This document shows, in pieces, positions 1-9,280 of a stretch of DNA of 64,000 bases. A program made the translations under genes and the position numbers. Location of the stretch: assembly GCF_009856605.1 (NCBI RefSeq), contig NZ_CP047242.1:3788001-3852000 (forward strand). Reading direction: 5' to 3'. Source of the stretch: Trichormus variabilis 0441. Lineage in GTDB: Bacteria; Cyanobacteriota; Cyanobacteriia; Cyanobacteriales; Nostocaceae. Position 1 is the stretch's first letter, and every line of letters starts with the position of its first letter. The notes beneath the pieces are model-generated. The model saw only the letters and a list, made by a program, of their open reading frames with translations. It was not told the DNA's origin and made no database searches.

Positions 1-602
1 TATTAGAGCTAGAATCTGATATAGAAATTGTGGGAGAGGCAGAAAATGGAAAAATCGCTATTGATTTGATTCCCCAATTCCATCCAGATGTAGTATTGAT
101 GGATATGCGAATGCCAATTATGGATGGAGTAGCTGCTACACAAGAAATTCAACGAAATTTCCCCAGTGTTAAAGTTCTAGTCCTCACAACTTTTGATGAT
201 GATGAATATGTCAAAGCGGCTTTACAAAATGGTGCAATGGGTTATTTACTCAAAGATACACCCTCAGAAGAATTAGCTGTGGCAATTCGTGCAGTCGAGA
301 AAGGTTACACTCAACTAGGCCCAGGAATAGTCAAGAAACTCTTAGTGCAGTTTCAGTCTACACCAAACCACACGCCACCTGCGCCGACTAATTTAGCTGA
401 TCTTACGCCCAGAGAAAAAGAAGTTTTACGCTTAATTGCCGCAGGTGCAAATAACAAAGAAATTGCCCAGCAACTCTATATTTCCGAGGGGACAGTTAAA
501 AATCATGTGACGAATATTTTAAATCGTTTGAGTTTGCGCGATCGCACTCAAGCCGCTATCATTGCCAATACCTATTTAAGTCATCTCAATGAACCTGAAT
601 AA
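1..602 (+). CDS. NarL/FixJ-type response regulator, 5' end outside the window
   Basis: The reading frame is open from the first bases (codons begin at position 3), so the start lies upstream. What remains is most of a receiver domain followed by a LuxR-type DNA-binding domain. The phospho-acceptor Asp is the D in VLMDMRMP (codon at 102). A K in YLLKD and the T in VLTTFDD are the expected switch residues. The C-terminal helix-turn-helix reads [15 protein letters not shown] then [10 protein letters not shown]. Such proteins are phosphorylated by a partner histidine kinase, dimerise and bind promoters. The partner is not in the window, so the target genes are unknown. GTG at 30 is an in-frame codon and not a credible start, because receiver residues precede it. 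Confidence 0.93.
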   Translation, partial: LELESDIEIVGEAENGKIAIDLIPQFHPDVVLMDMRMPIMDGVAATQEIQRNFPSVKVLVLTTFDDDEYVKAALQNGAMGYLLKDTPSEELAVAIRAVEKGYTQLGPGIVKKLLVQFQSTPNHTPPAPTNLADLTPREKEVLRLIAAGANNKEIAQQLYISEGTVKNHVTNILNRLSLRDRTQAAIIANTYLSHLNEPE

Positions 603-618
603 AAGTGATTATCTGATT

Positions 619-1044
619 TCACGCAAACAAATTCAAACATTCCTGCCGAAGAATACCCTTAGTCACTTTGATGTTCCTAAAAGATTTGGCAATTACTTCT
701 TCACAAGATATTTGGATTTGTGCTTGATTTGCTAAAATTAGATCTTGAATTGAAGCACCATATATAATCTCTGCAATACCACTCCAAACGCAGGCTGCGG
801 CACACATGGGGCAAGGTTCACCGGTGGTATATATGCTATAACCTTCTAAGGAAAAGCTTTGCAATTGCGCGGTTAAACGGCGAACCACATTAATTTCTGC
901 ATGAGCAGAAGGATCATTGTCTCTACCAACAGTGTTGTGTGCAAATGCCACAACTTGGTCATCTTTGACAATTACCGCACCGTATGGCGCATCTCCTTTT
1001 TTTGCTTCGGCGATCGCTAGACGCATAAAATATTCTGGATTCAT
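619..1044 (-). CDS. Nucleoside/guanine deaminase-like zinc enzyme
   Basis: A 141-aa protein of the cytidine deaminase-like fold. The zinc site is complete: His48-Ala-Glu50 (HAE; Glu50 is the proton shuttle) and Cys78-Pro-Met-Cys81 (PCPMC). The length and the SAHAEIN / EPCPMCAAAC arrangement fit bacterial guanine or general nucleoside deaminases of the GuaD/TadA superfamily. These hydrolytically remove an amino group from a purine or pyrimidine base. It lacks features that would identify it as the essential tRNA adenosine deaminase TadA, and the substrate cannot be read from sequence. It lies tail-to-tail with the response regulator, 16 bases apart, so the two are not in one operon. Confidence 0.85.
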   Translation of the reverse strand: MNPEYFMRLAIAEAKKGDAPYGAVIVKDDQVVAFAHNTVGRDNDPSAHAEINVVRRLTAQLQSFSLEGYSIYTTGEPCPMCAAACVWSGIAEIIYGASIQDLILANQAQIQISCEEVIAKSFRNIKVTKGILRQECLNLFA

Positions 1045-1109
1045 AATTATCTTGATATTTCAGTCAGATAGACGGTAAAAATACCATATTTAAGCAGATA
1101 TCGTGAAGT

Positions 1110-1901
1110 ATGTTACTGAGTAGACAACAAACTGAATTTTACTTAACAGACCTAGAAACACCATTAGGTAAAGCTATTAATTTGACAATTGCTGCCTTGG
1201 TTCTATTATCATCAGGCATCTTTGTCGCTCAAACCTACGCTATACCTGATTCTATTAGGTTGCAGTTGGATCAAATAGATACAGTTATATTGATAATTTT
1301 TGCAGTAGAGTATGTCCTCCGCCTTTGGAGTGCAGAAAATAAACTAAAGTATATATTTAGCTTTTATGCCATTATTGATTTAATAGCAATTATGCCATTT
1401 TTATTAGGCTTAGTAAATATTAGCTTTATTCGGATATTACGCTGGTTTAGAATTTTAAGATTAATTAGATTCATTGATAGTAAATTTTTATTTGGCAGTA
1501 TTAGTTCCGAAGACGGGATAATTTTTATTCGCATACTGTTTACTTTGTTTACCATAATTTTTGTTTATTCTGGCTTAATTTATCAAGTAGAACATCCCGT
1601 AAATGCTCAAGTTTATAATACTTTTTTAGATGCCTTTTATTTCTCAGTGGTCACAATGACTACTGTAGGCTTTGGAGATTTAACTCCCATTTCAGAACTA
1701 GGTAGATTATTAACTGTATTGATGATTTTGACAGGTGTAGCCATCATTCCTTGGCAAGTAGGAGATTTAATTAGGCGCGTAGTCAAAACAGCCAATCAGG
1801 TAGAAACTGTATGTTTGAATTGTGGTCTAAAATTTCACGATCAGGATGCAGAGTTTTGTAAACGTTGCGGAACTAAATTACCCAGCCAAAAAATGGATTA
1901 A
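1110..1901 (+). CDS. Voltage-gated-type potassium channel with C-terminal zinc ribbon
   Basis: A 263-aa membrane protein with about six hydrophobic segments (roughly residues 20-215). The S4-like segment is IRILRWFRILRLIRF, with Arg every third or fourth residue. The pore signature is TTVGFGD at residues 184-190, the K+ selectivity filter. After the last helix comes a short soluble tail with four cysteines, Cys235, Cys238, Cys250 and Cys253 (CLNCG...CKRCG), forming a zinc-ribbon motif. This replaces the longer RCK/cyclic-nucleotide domains seen in other channels. Likely a plasma-membrane K+ channel. The ribbon may serve tetramer assembly or redox/metal sensing (inference). The gene stands alone, divergent from the deaminase. 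Confidence 0.9.
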   Translation: MLLSRQQTEFYLTDLETPLGKAINLTIAALVLLSSGIFVAQTYAIPDSIRLQLDQIDTVILIIFAVEYVLRLWSAENKLKYIFSFYAIIDLIAIMPFLLGLVNISFIRILRWFRILRLIRFIDSKFLFGSISSEDGIIFIRILFTLFTIIFVYSGLIYQVEHPVNAQVYNTFLDAFYFSVVTMTTVGFGDLTPISELGRLLTVLMILTGVAIIPWQVGDLIRRVVKTANQVETVCLNCGLKFHDQDAEFCKRCGTKLPSQKMD

Positions 1902-1998
1902 CTCTAACCTATTAATCAAAAACCTCACCCATAAGACAGAAGTCATTGTAAATACACCAATCACACTAGTAATTAAGAGAGATTCGTGGTGCAAAACA

Positions 1999-2232
1999 AT
2001 GATTAAATTGTCTAACCCTGCTCTCCACGAAGAACCTCGTCACCAGTCAGGCGCTATCATTCCTCTCAAACAAGAAGAATCTTTGCTGGATTGGTTACAA
2101 AGTACAGGTCGATTAGTTTCTTACCAACCTATTGACTACTATTACGAAGACGAGGTAGATGAAGAAGACGTGGAAGAGTTTGTAGATGCCTATAGTTTTG
2201 ATGCAGAAGAAGTAGAGGATTTAGAAGAGTAG
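1999..2232 (+). CDS. DUF3134-like small acidic protein
   Basis: A 77-aa protein starting MIKLSNPALHEEPRHQ. The core (EPRHQSGAIIPLKQEESLLDWLQSTGRL) resembles the cyanobacterial DUF3134 family, whose function is unknown. The C-terminal third is a strongly acidic tail (DEVDEEDVEEF, EEVEDLEE). A longer frame begins at 1846 inside the channel gene. I prefer ATG 1999 because the upstream residues overlap the channel's zinc-ribbon codons and do not look family-like. It follows the channel by about 100 bases on the same strand, so co-transcription is possible. Function is not inferable. Confidence 0.75.
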   Translation: MIKLSNPALHEEPRHQSGAIIPLKQEESLLDWLQSTGRLVSYQPIDYYYEDEVDEEDVEEFVDAYSFDAEEVEDLEE

Positions 2233-2304
2233 AAGCAAGTGCTGGCAATTTTTAGAAGTGAAGATTGAAGAATAAACCAGCGATCGCCATTTTACTGCGA
2301 TCGC

Positions 2305-3867
2305 TTACCTCATCCCCACCAATCGTTGAGGCGCGCTAGTTTTCTGCCTGACAGATTTCCCAGTCAGCAATTCTACAACATCCATGCCATTCCCAATTAC
2401 ACCGGGAACACTAGGATATCCAGCACTAGCCCCCACCAAGAATAAGTTAGGTAACTCTGTTGTGTAACCCAAGCGATTTAACCCCACCTGTCTAGGGACT
2501 AATTTCGCACCGTAAATATTACCTTGTGGTTGTCCCAGATAATATTCGCTGGTTGTGGGTGTGCCGTAAACTTTCATCCTGATGTAATTATCTATATCTG
2601 GAACGATATCACGCACACTGTTCATGATTTGTCGGTAGATCTCACGCTTTTTAGCTTTATAGGCTGCCGAGTCGTTACTATGCAGATATGCAAAAGGTTC
2701 ATAAGCACAAACAGTGGCAATTTCTAAAACATGATGCCCGGCTGGAGCCATTCCTGGTTCATGAGATTTCATCGTCGGACAAGAAAGGAAAATCCACGGA
2801 TGACTGAAATCACCTTGCAATTGTTGGTGATATTCTCTATTTAAATCTCCCGTAGGATAATACCAAATGTTCCAGTTACCAATGCCGTAGCGTTGTGGAT
2901 CAAAATTGTTATCTAAACCCAAGTAAATATTAAAAGCACTGGCAGAGTATTCATAATCGGTCAGTCGTCGCCGTTCTTTGTGGCTGATAGCTTCACTATC
3001 GTGCATCAACTCTACTGTTAATTTAGGGTCAAGGTCGCTGATATAGGCTTTGGTGGCGCGATAGATTTTGCCATCAGCAATGACAGTATGAACTTTGCCA
3101 CCACTAACTTGAATATGATTAACCGTCGTAGCATAAGCAATGACACCACCACCGGCGGTAATTGTCTCAACAATGGTATCAACCAAGTGCTTAAAGTGAT
3201 ATTTGGGATAATAAGCACCTTCAGAATAATCCCAAACCAGAGAAGTATGGGTCAGTAAAGCAATTTCTGCGGGTGGTAGTGCATAGTCGCCACTTTGTCC
3301 AGCCAGCACAGCTTGGAGTTTGGGCGATAACCCGGCATAGTTATACAAGTCTTGCAGAGTCCAATTGCGCTTTTTAAAAAGATTAAAATACTTAGGTAAC
3401 TTTAACCAGTCAGATAGCTTTTGGTCAAACCAACGAATTTCTTGCGCTAAATTACGGATTTCTTGATGAAGTTGTTGAATTTCGTTGCAGTAGCGGTTAA
3501 TAGCATTGGTTTCTTCAGGAAAGGTAGAAAGCAAACGATAGCGTAAACTTTCCCATCCCAAGGGAATTCTAAAATCTGCTTCTGGGGTGATGATGCGATC
3601 TATGCAGTCGGGGTCAAGGCTATTAAAAGGGACATCTTGACCAATATAGTAGAGAAATTGAGCGATCGCCTGGCCATGGCCACATTGAGAAACATAATGC
3701 ACATCCGCACAAAAACTATATTCGCCGTAATCAAAAGTGTGACAACAGCCACCAGGTAAATAGTGTTTTTCTAAAACTGCCACATTATATCCTTGGCGAG
3801 TTAAACAAGCAGCCGTTGCTAATCCACCCAAACCAGATCCGAGAATTACATAATCAAAGATTTCCAT
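2305..3867 (-). CDS. CrtISO/retinol-saturase-like FAD oxidoreductase
   Basis: A 520-aa flavoprotein of the phytoene desaturase / carotenoid isomerase / all-trans-retinol 13,14-reductase superfamily. An N-terminal dinucleotide-binding motif, GSGLGG (residues 10-15), is followed by EKHYLPGGCC. The C-terminal flavin signature is LFLVGASAGYPSVPGVIGNG. Members isomerise, desaturate or saturate polyenes. The exact reaction is not clear here, and the protein may act on a carotenoid or another polyene lipid. The start at 3867 is chosen because a strong GAGGGGGAG ribosome site lies just upstream of that ATG and GSGLGG then sits at the usual distance. An in-frame ATG at 3909 would add 14 unrelated residues. 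The upstream 1.2 kb holds no gene. Confidence 0.8.
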   Translation of the reverse strand: MEIFDYVILGSGLGGLATAACLTRQGYNVAVLEKHYLPGGCCHTFDYGEYSFCADVHYVSQCGHGQAIAQFLYYIGQDVPFNSLDPDCIDRIITPEADFRIPLGWESLRYRLLSTFPEETNAINRYCNEIQQLHQEIRNLAQEIRWFDQKLSDWLKLPKYFNLFKKRNWTLQDLYNYAGLSPKLQAVLAGQSGDYALPPAEIALLTHTSLVWDYSEGAYYPKYHFKHLVDTIVETITAGGGVIAYATTVNHIQVSGGKVHTVIADGKIYRATKAYISDLDPKLTVELMHDSEAISHKERRRLTDYEYSASAFNIYLGLDNNFDPQRYGIGNWNIWYYPTGDLNREYHQQLQGDFSHPWIFLSCPTMKSHEPGMAPAGHHVLEIATVCAYEPFAYLHSNDSAAYKAKKREIYRQIMNSVRDIVPDIDNYIRMKVYGTPTTSEYYLGQPQGNIYGAKLVPRQVGLNRLGYTTELPNLFLVGASAGYPSVPGVIGNGMDVVELLTGKSVRQKTSAPQRLVGMR

Positions 3868-5132
3868 ATTCTCCCCCTCTGAAATCTTGATTGCTCTTAA
3901 TTTCATCAATATTCTTGTTAAAACTTCTTATAATATGGTTACTGTTTTTGCAATTTTCATCCAATAGTACTGAGAAACCGGAAAAACATTAAATATCAGA
4001 GTCGATATTTAGTCTAGTTTGCATTGAGAAGACGAGAATTAAGCTAACTAGACTGTTTATTTTCCTCTCACTTAGTTATAGTTAAGGTATCTAAAGAGGA
4101 TGATTGCATTTTCCATCTTGAAGAATCTGTAACTAATTACTACTAATCAAACTCAGTACTTTTATCTATGACTGATATTTTTTAGTCTATCTAACATCTC
4201 AAAATTCCTGGGAAACTATTTGTTTTTCTTAACACAACCCAAATTTTTTACGTACTTGTTTTAACATAGTTATGACTTACACACGAAAAAGAAAAATCAA
4301 GGGTTTTGATCAGGATGTAGAGGTTAAGGGTGTAGGGGTGTAGGGGTGTAAGGGTTTTAAACACTTACACTCTTAGACAAACTGGGTGTGTAAGTCCTAA
4401 TAGTGATTGAAACCATATTTGCAATAGTAGGCTATGGTCGAAGGAATCCCGTCCCTCAGAAAGACTACGCTAACACATCCCATGAAAAGGATTCACTACT
4501 TACAATTTAGTCTGATTATCACTTATAAATTCCTTGCCATTTGCCATACTTGAGCAAATTTTCAAATATTTTGAACTATGGTTATGATAGAGATAGAAAC
4601 ATTACAATTTACTAAAAAATACAGATTAAATTCTCTTTTAATCACGGATAATAGCAGTATTTAGACTTTCAGTAAACTGCACAGACGATTATAATTTATA
4701 ATCCTGAAAATATCATATTACATCGTTTTTAACTATATTCATAGTGGTATATATTAGTATTCATGATCTGCACCCATAGCCAGAATTTTTATGATTCATG
4801 TTCTTAAACAAATATATTGCTGAGAATATGTCTTCAAACTATATCCAAGGATATAGTTTTCAGCTTACTGAGCAAAACTATTGACAGAGATAGCTAAAAC
4901 TTTATTTTGTTAAACATATAATTGAAGCACTAAAAAAGGTTCATCTCGAATCAAACACCGAGGTATCAATGTTACATACGCATATAATAGTAATCAATAT
5001 TTATAGCATATGCCTAATTTATTAGTGCTAAATATGTTATGTGATACAACCATCAATCTTTTTGTGTCCACAGTACCAAATAAATACCAAATAAAACCCA
5101 AATTAGCAAATATATAAATAAGGTTAAATAAT
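3868..5132. other. Gene-poor AT-rich intergenic stretch
   Basis: About 1.26 kb without a convincing reading frame on either strand. It contains a short GGGTGTAG tandem repeat near 4328-4354 and an isolated segment around 4437-4490 with the style of Nostoc interspersed repeats. No tRNA, IS terminal repeat or clear terminator was seen. It presumably holds the promoter of the leftward flavoprotein gene near its right boundary at 3867 and that of the rightward 5133 gene at the other end. Confidence 0.5.
4328..4354. repeat. Tandem octamer repeat GGGTGTAG
   Basis: About three head-to-tail copies of GGGTGTAG, the last one degenerate. It is the reverse complement of the CTACACCC repeats at 35079-35116, so both belong to one interspersed short-repeat family. 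Confidence 0.75.
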
Positions 5133-5519
5133 ATGTTCACTGAGGTAATAAATCAACACAAGATAACGGCAAATAATCACATTCGGTCTGTGAATATAAC
5201 TGAATCTCAACAAAAAAACACTCAAACTAATAGTATAGATTTTCCAGATATAGCTGTTTCTTTAACTCCTGTTGGATTAGTTTTTAGTTGGGTAATTTTT
5301 TTTATAATTTTACGAAAAATCCGTTCTATCATAGAAAATAAGATGGTTTTTACAGTGAAAGGGTTACATCAATTACCTTGTAAAAACTGCCAATATTATT
5401 GCAATAATCATTATCTTAAATGTGCAGTACAGCCCTCCATTGTACTCACAGATGAAGCAAAAAACTGTTCTGAATATTTACCCAAAAACGACAAATTTGA
5501 TTCCAAACATTTTTTTTAA
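5133..5519 (+). CDS. Small membrane protein with conserved-looking Cys cluster
   Basis: A 128-aa protein I do not recognise by function. A polar N-terminal 40 residues is followed by one hydrophobic helix (about 42-60, SLTPVGLVFSWVIFFIIL), a basic stretch (RKIRSIIENK), and a C-terminal Cys-rich segment. That segment has Cys83, Cys86, Cys90, Cys97 and Cys112 in a CKNCxxxC...C...C pattern. This could bind metal or form disulphides. The arrangement (LPCKNCQYYCNNHYLKCAV) looks like a recurring small-protein type in Nostoc (from memory, not checked). It stands alone between two gene-poor regions, with no clear SD sequence. Confidence 0.6.
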   Translation: MFTEVINQHKITANNHIRSVNITESQQKNTQTNSIDFPDIAVSLTPVGLVFSWVIFFIILRKIRSIIENKMVFTVKGLHQLPCKNCQYYCNNHYLKCAVQPSIVLTDEAKNCSEYLPKNDKFDSKHFF

Positions 5520-5623
5520 TAGCTTCTGATAATTACAGAAGATATAAGAAAAAGGTAATAGATAATATAACAATTACCCATTACCAAATTATCATACCTT
5601 TTAGGTGATGATTTTAACCTATG

Positions 5624-6571
5624 TTATTTCTGCTTTTGCCGTTTTAATAAAATGCCAAATCCCATAACCAACGGTAAGCCAATAATAGAAGAGCCTTCCG
5701 GAACAGTGATAGATTGTTGCTGCAACAATGGTGGTAAAACTTGTGTTAGTGCTAGAGCAGTTATTTCTGAGTTTCGTGTGGAACCTTTGCGAAACTGAAG
5801 ATTAATGGCTTCAAAAGTCACAGGACTTTCAATCAACCCATTAGCATCTATCCAATCTGAAGCTTTAATTGTAAGTGGGGAAGACATTAACGTTGACTTG
5901 GGATCAAAAATTTTCCAAGCAGTCTGAGCAATATCCCAATACGATAAAGAAGCTTCGTATGAGGTTGAACTCACCTTACTTACTCTCAAGCGGAAATCTG
6001 TTGGCTGACCTGCTGGAAGGTTTAATCGCGTTGATGCAGGTGAGTAGTTACTAATCGGATCGAAACCGGGATCTACATAAACTTGATGATAAGTGTCTGC
6101 AACATTGGTAGGATTACGCGGTCTCATTGCGACTTTAAGTTCAGCATTTTCATCAACTATTGAACTACCGCTCGGACAGGGTGGTGTACCGACAATCGTA
6201 TTGCTTGAACTGTTGTAACATACAGGAGCATTATCAACATACTGCAAACCAACATAATACTTGTCATTTTCTCTGTGAGCATTTGTGCTAGGAAAAATTC
6301 CACTCCAGTATAAAGAAACGGGCCCTAAATCTAAATTTACACGATTATTTAGAGAATAAGAGGCAGTACCCCAAGCTGAAGTACCGACAATTTTACCGGC
6401 ATTAATAGTTGTTCCACTTAATGACCAGCCGTCGCTGTTATCAAAATCTGTCTTGAAAATTTCTGTCTCGTTGGCATCATAGCTAAATTGCCCTAATGCT
6501 TTAGTTGGTAAAGTTATCAATCCTAGTAATGTTAAAAGTAAACCTAAACTAATACTTTTGTAAGTAAACAT
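5624..6571 (-). CDS. PEP-CTERM-like exported protein
   Basis: A 315-aa secreted protein. The N-terminus is a signal peptide (SLGLLLTLLGLITLPTKALG). The C-terminus has the PEP-CTERM-type tripartite signal: VPEGS, a hydrophobic helix (SIIGLPLVMGFGILL) and a basic end (KRQKQK). Here the motif is VPEG rather than VPEP. In cyanobacteria such tails are thought to be processed by exosortase during export to the surface. The middle (residues about 30-280) is a beta-rich, lectin/laminin-like region by appearance (FDNSDGWSLSG near the start), with no recognisable catalytic motif. It stands alone with no partner genes. Confidence 0.75.
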   Translation of the reverse strand: MFTYKSISLGLLLTLLGLITLPTKALGQFSYDANETEIFKTDFDNSDGWSLSGTTINAGKIVGTSAWGTASYSLNNRVNLDLGPVSLYWSGIFPSTNAHRENDKYYVGLQYVDNAPVCYNSSSNTIVGTPPCPSGSSIVDENAELKVAMRPRNPTNVADTYHQVYVDPGFDPISNYSPASTRLNLPAGQPTDFRLRVSKVSSTSYEASLSYWDIAQTAWKIFDPKSTLMSSPLTIKASDWIDANGLIESPVTFEAINLQFRKGSTRNSEITALALTQVLPPLLQQQSITVPEGSSIIGLPLVMGFGILLKRQKQK

Positions 6572-7165
6572 TTCCCCTCACTACATGATTTAGGATAGAC
6601 TTAGCCAGTGATCAAGCGAATTGATAAAGCTCGCCAAAAAATAAGACAGTTCATCTCCAATAGCCCCAGCATAGGCCTACGCTAAAGTGCTTGCTAATTC
6701 AACAATCCAGGCGATGACTGGGTTTTTAGCTAGGAATTTGCTTTCTTTTTTGGCGCGTTAGTATAATTACTGATATTCAAACACAGTAGATTCTAATATT
6801 ACAGTTGTATTTTTACAAGTAAAGCTACTTATTTAATATAAAAAACTGAGTTTTTTTAAATTTACTATAAAGTATCATCCACATTGTTCAATTAATGATT
6901 TTATGTGTATCTATCCTATGAATCTCAAAAGCATAATGTTTGACTGAGAAACCTGCCTAATATGTAGCAGATAACGGCTTGATATGAAGCTGGTTAAATA
7001 TTTTTATCAACAGCGTTACAACACCTTATTATTAGGCGCTCAAAAATAAAAATATCAATATATGCGGATATATTAAGAGGCAATGACCTATAATCTACGG
7101 GCAAGCATCGCGCAAACAAAATAATGAAATTTCCCAGTCAGAGACTGGGAGTGAGGGGACAAATC
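6572..7165. other. Intergenic region, no gene seen
   Basis: About 590 bases, AT-rich, between the leftward PEP-CTERM gene start and the leftward ilvH stop. No open frame, tRNA or strong hairpin with T-run was found. It should contain the promoter of the PEP-CTERM gene near its left boundary. Confidence 0.4.
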
Positions 7166-7687
7166 TTAAGAAACTTTCGCTTCTAAGGATTTAAGTAACT
7201 CAGTATTGACACCAGATTCACGAGTCAGGGCGATTTTACCAGTACGGGCGATTTCCCTGATACCAAACTTTTGTAGCACCTGGACGATCGCCACCATTTT
7301 ACCAGGGTCGCCGACCACTTCCAAAGTTAAAGAATCTTCCGCTACATCGACTACTCGCGCCCGGAAAATTTGAGCTAGTTCAATGACTTCTGAACGGTTG
7401 CTGCTAGTGGCGTTCACCTTCAGGAGCATCAATTCTCTCTCCACACAAGGAGTTTCAGTTATATCCTGTACTTTGAGAACGTTAACGAGCTTGTATAGTT
7501 GTTTGGTAAGTTGTTCAATCACGCGATCGTCACCAGGCACAACCATAGTAATGCGGGAAACCCCGCCCTCTTCCCCCGAACCAACAGCCAGGCTTTCTAT
7601 ATTAAAGCCACGACGAGCAAATAAACTAGCAATGCGGGACAGAACTCCCGCCTCATCTTCTACCAGAACTGAAAGAGTATGTTTCAT
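7166..7687 (-). CDS. ilvH: Acetolactate synthase small (regulatory) subunit
   Basis: A 173-aa protein. The N-terminal ACT domain ([33 protein letters not shown]) is followed by the ALS_ss C-terminal domain ([11 protein letters not shown]... to the end). It binds the large subunit IlvB/IlvG and confers valine feedback inhibition on the first common step of branched-chain amino acid synthesis (pyruvate to acetolactate). The large subunit is not in the window. The usual family start MKHTL at 7687 is preferred over the ATG nine codons upstream (7714). The length matches the family norm of about 165-180 aa. A 111-residue antisense frame over it is a shadow. Confidence 0.95.
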   Translation of the reverse strand: MKHTLSVLVEDEAGVLSRIASLFARRGFNIESLAVGSGEEGGVSRITMVVPGDDRVIEQLTKQLYKLVNVLKVQDITETPCVERELMLLKVNATSSNRSEVIELAQIFRARVVDVAEDSLTLEVVGDPGKMVAIVQVLQKFGIREIARTGKIALTRESGVNTELLKSLEAKVS

Positions 7688-7965
7688 CTTTGCCAACACA
7701 GGCTCAGACAACATATAACTAACCCGAATGTTAGCTAACAGCTGCCCTACACGTACTGCTTACTAGGTGAATAGGTTATAAATCTTATACTTTATTTTAA
7801 ACTTAATCCCTGCATTCCTGAAATCTTCTATAAAAAAGTTATGTCTAAATCATTCCAAAAGCAGAAGTCATTTGGAGAATATATCTTTTGATCGGCAGAT
7901 GTACATTATTTATCAACATCTTATTTTGAGAATATTGTCACCATTAAATCAGGAGAAAGACATTT

Positions 7966-8331
7966 ATGGGTTGGTTAAAAAGACTTTTTGGCATGGAAAA
8001 ACCTCAAAATGCCCAGGTAAATCCAACTCCGCAAGTATCCTCAGCCTCCACTACTGCTAATGCACCTACGGCTACCCAATCAATTCCACCAGAACGTTTA
8101 GGGTTAAACGGCGAATACGACCAAAGTGGTTTAGCAAAGCGAGTAGCACTGGCATTTGATCAAGACCAGCAACTTGATGATATGAATTCTTTGTGGGTTG
8201 CTCAAACTGGTAGCACCGTCGTTCTAAAAGGTTCGGTTCCCAGCCAAGACATTCTCAATAAAATGATTTCTGTGGCGCAGTCCGTACATGGCACCACAAA
8301 CGTTGATACCAACCAAGTCAATATTGGCTAA
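7966..8331 (+). CDS. Small BON-domain-like protein
   Basis: A 121-aa protein. An amphipathic N-terminus (MGWLKRLFGMEKPQ) and a Pro/Thr/Ser/Ala-rich linker (residues about 15-45) precede a compact domain. That domain resembles a BON fold: GLAKRVALAFDQDQQLDDMNSLWVAQTGSTVVLKGSVPSQDILNKMISVAQ, then a hypervariable end. BON domains typically bind membranes or sugars. No signal peptide is evident, so its location is unclear. AGGAGAAAGACATTT just before the ATG is a good ribosome site and decides the start. It is a single gene, convergent with the hydrolase downstream. Confidence 0.75.
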   Translation: MGWLKRLFGMEKPQNAQVNPTPQVSSASTTANAPTATQSIPPERLGLNGEYDQSGLAKRVALAFDQDQQLDDMNSLWVAQTGSTVVLKGSVPSQDILNKMISVAQSVHGTTNVDTNQVNIG

Positions 8332-8371
8332 AGACTAGCAATTTTTGTCATTTCTGGGAGATAACTAGATT

Positions 8372-9280
8372 TTAGTAATCTCCCAAGGACTTATCCATCC
8401 ATGCCAAAATCGCCTTGTTTACCTGTTCTGGGCATTCATCATGGGGACAATGCCCTACATCGTCTAGGTTGAGCAATTGCAACTTTTCGTTGTATTGAGC
8501 GAATTGGTTAGCCAAAATCGGCGGAACAAACCTATCTTTGTTTCCCCAAATCAACAGCATGGGAATTTGTAGAGTTGGCAATATAGCTTTGACACTAGGA
8601 CTAAAGTTAACACCGATCGCCGCTTTAAACAAAGCACTAAAAGCACGGGCTGAACCCCTATCCTGGGGAGGCCCAGCTAAAATATCCACCAGCTCGTCGG
8701 TGATGGCTGCGGGATTGGCGTAAGCAATACCAGCCCAACGGCGGAGAATGCTGGGACGGCGCACGAAATAAAACACTGGCTTTAAAAATATTGGAGAAGC
8801 GACAATATTTTTGATTGTCGTGACTACAGGCCTTAAAAAAGGTGGAATCATTTCTTGCTCTAATGATGGGTCTGGTAAACTCATCATCACAATCCCCTTA
8901 ACCATATCGGGGTGAGCCGCCGCCGCCGCTAAAGAAATCAAAGAACCATTAGAATTTCCAATCAATACCACTGGTTGACGGATAAAAGCTCGCCAAAAAT
9001 CGTAAACTTGCTCCACCCAAAGTTCAATACTGTAATTTGCAGGGGCTTTTTCCGAACCACCAAAACCAAGCATATCCAGCGCATAGACTGTATGAGATTC
9101 GCCCAAAACCTCCAAATTATGTCGCCAATGACCAATAGAAGCACCAAAACCGTGCAGTAAAATTAGAGGGGTTTTTTCCTGGCCTTCTTGGCTAGGACGA
9201 ATGTAAGTATAACGAGTCCGCCACCCCCGCCAAACCCAATCTCGTTGATTCCCTACCCGTTCCCGCCAGTGTACCGTCAT
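8372..9280 (-). CDS. Alpha/beta-fold hydrolase
   Basis: A 302-aa serine hydrolase. The oxyanion region is HGFGASIGHWRHN. The nucleophile elbow is GNSNGS with Ser110. The acid is the Asp of WGNKDRFVPP and the catalytic His lies in VGHCPHDECPE. This set is complete. The GHCPHDE C-terminal motif occurs in plant and cyanobacterial hydrolases of the pheophytinase/esterase group, but substrate assignment would be a guess. ATG 9280 is chosen because AAGGA lies 9 bases upstream; an in-frame GTG at 9286 is only 3 bases from it. No operon partners. Confidence 0.85.
   Translation of the reverse strand: MTVHWRERVGNQRDWVWRGWRTRYTYIRPSQEGQEKTPLILLHGFGASIGHWRHNLEVLGESHTVYALDMLGFGGSEKAPANYSIELWVEQVYDFWRAFIRQPVVLIGNSNGSLISLAAAAAHPDMVKGIVMMSLPDPSLEQEMIPPFLRPVVTTIKNIVASPIFLKPVFYFVRRPSILRRWAGIAYANPAAITDELVDILAGPPQDRGSARAFSALFKAAIGVNFSPSVKAILPTLQIPMLLIWGNKDRFVPPILANQFAQYNEKLQLLNLDDVGHCPHDECPEQVNKAILAWMDKSLGDY

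Noticed and set aside
1846..1998. N-terminal extension of the DUF3134-like gene
   Set aside because: It overlaps the channel's zinc-ribbon codons out of frame; the family-like residues begin at 1999.
7383..7718. 111-residue plus-strand frame
   Set aside because: Antisense to ilvH, with repetitive Ser/Thr-rich shadow composition.
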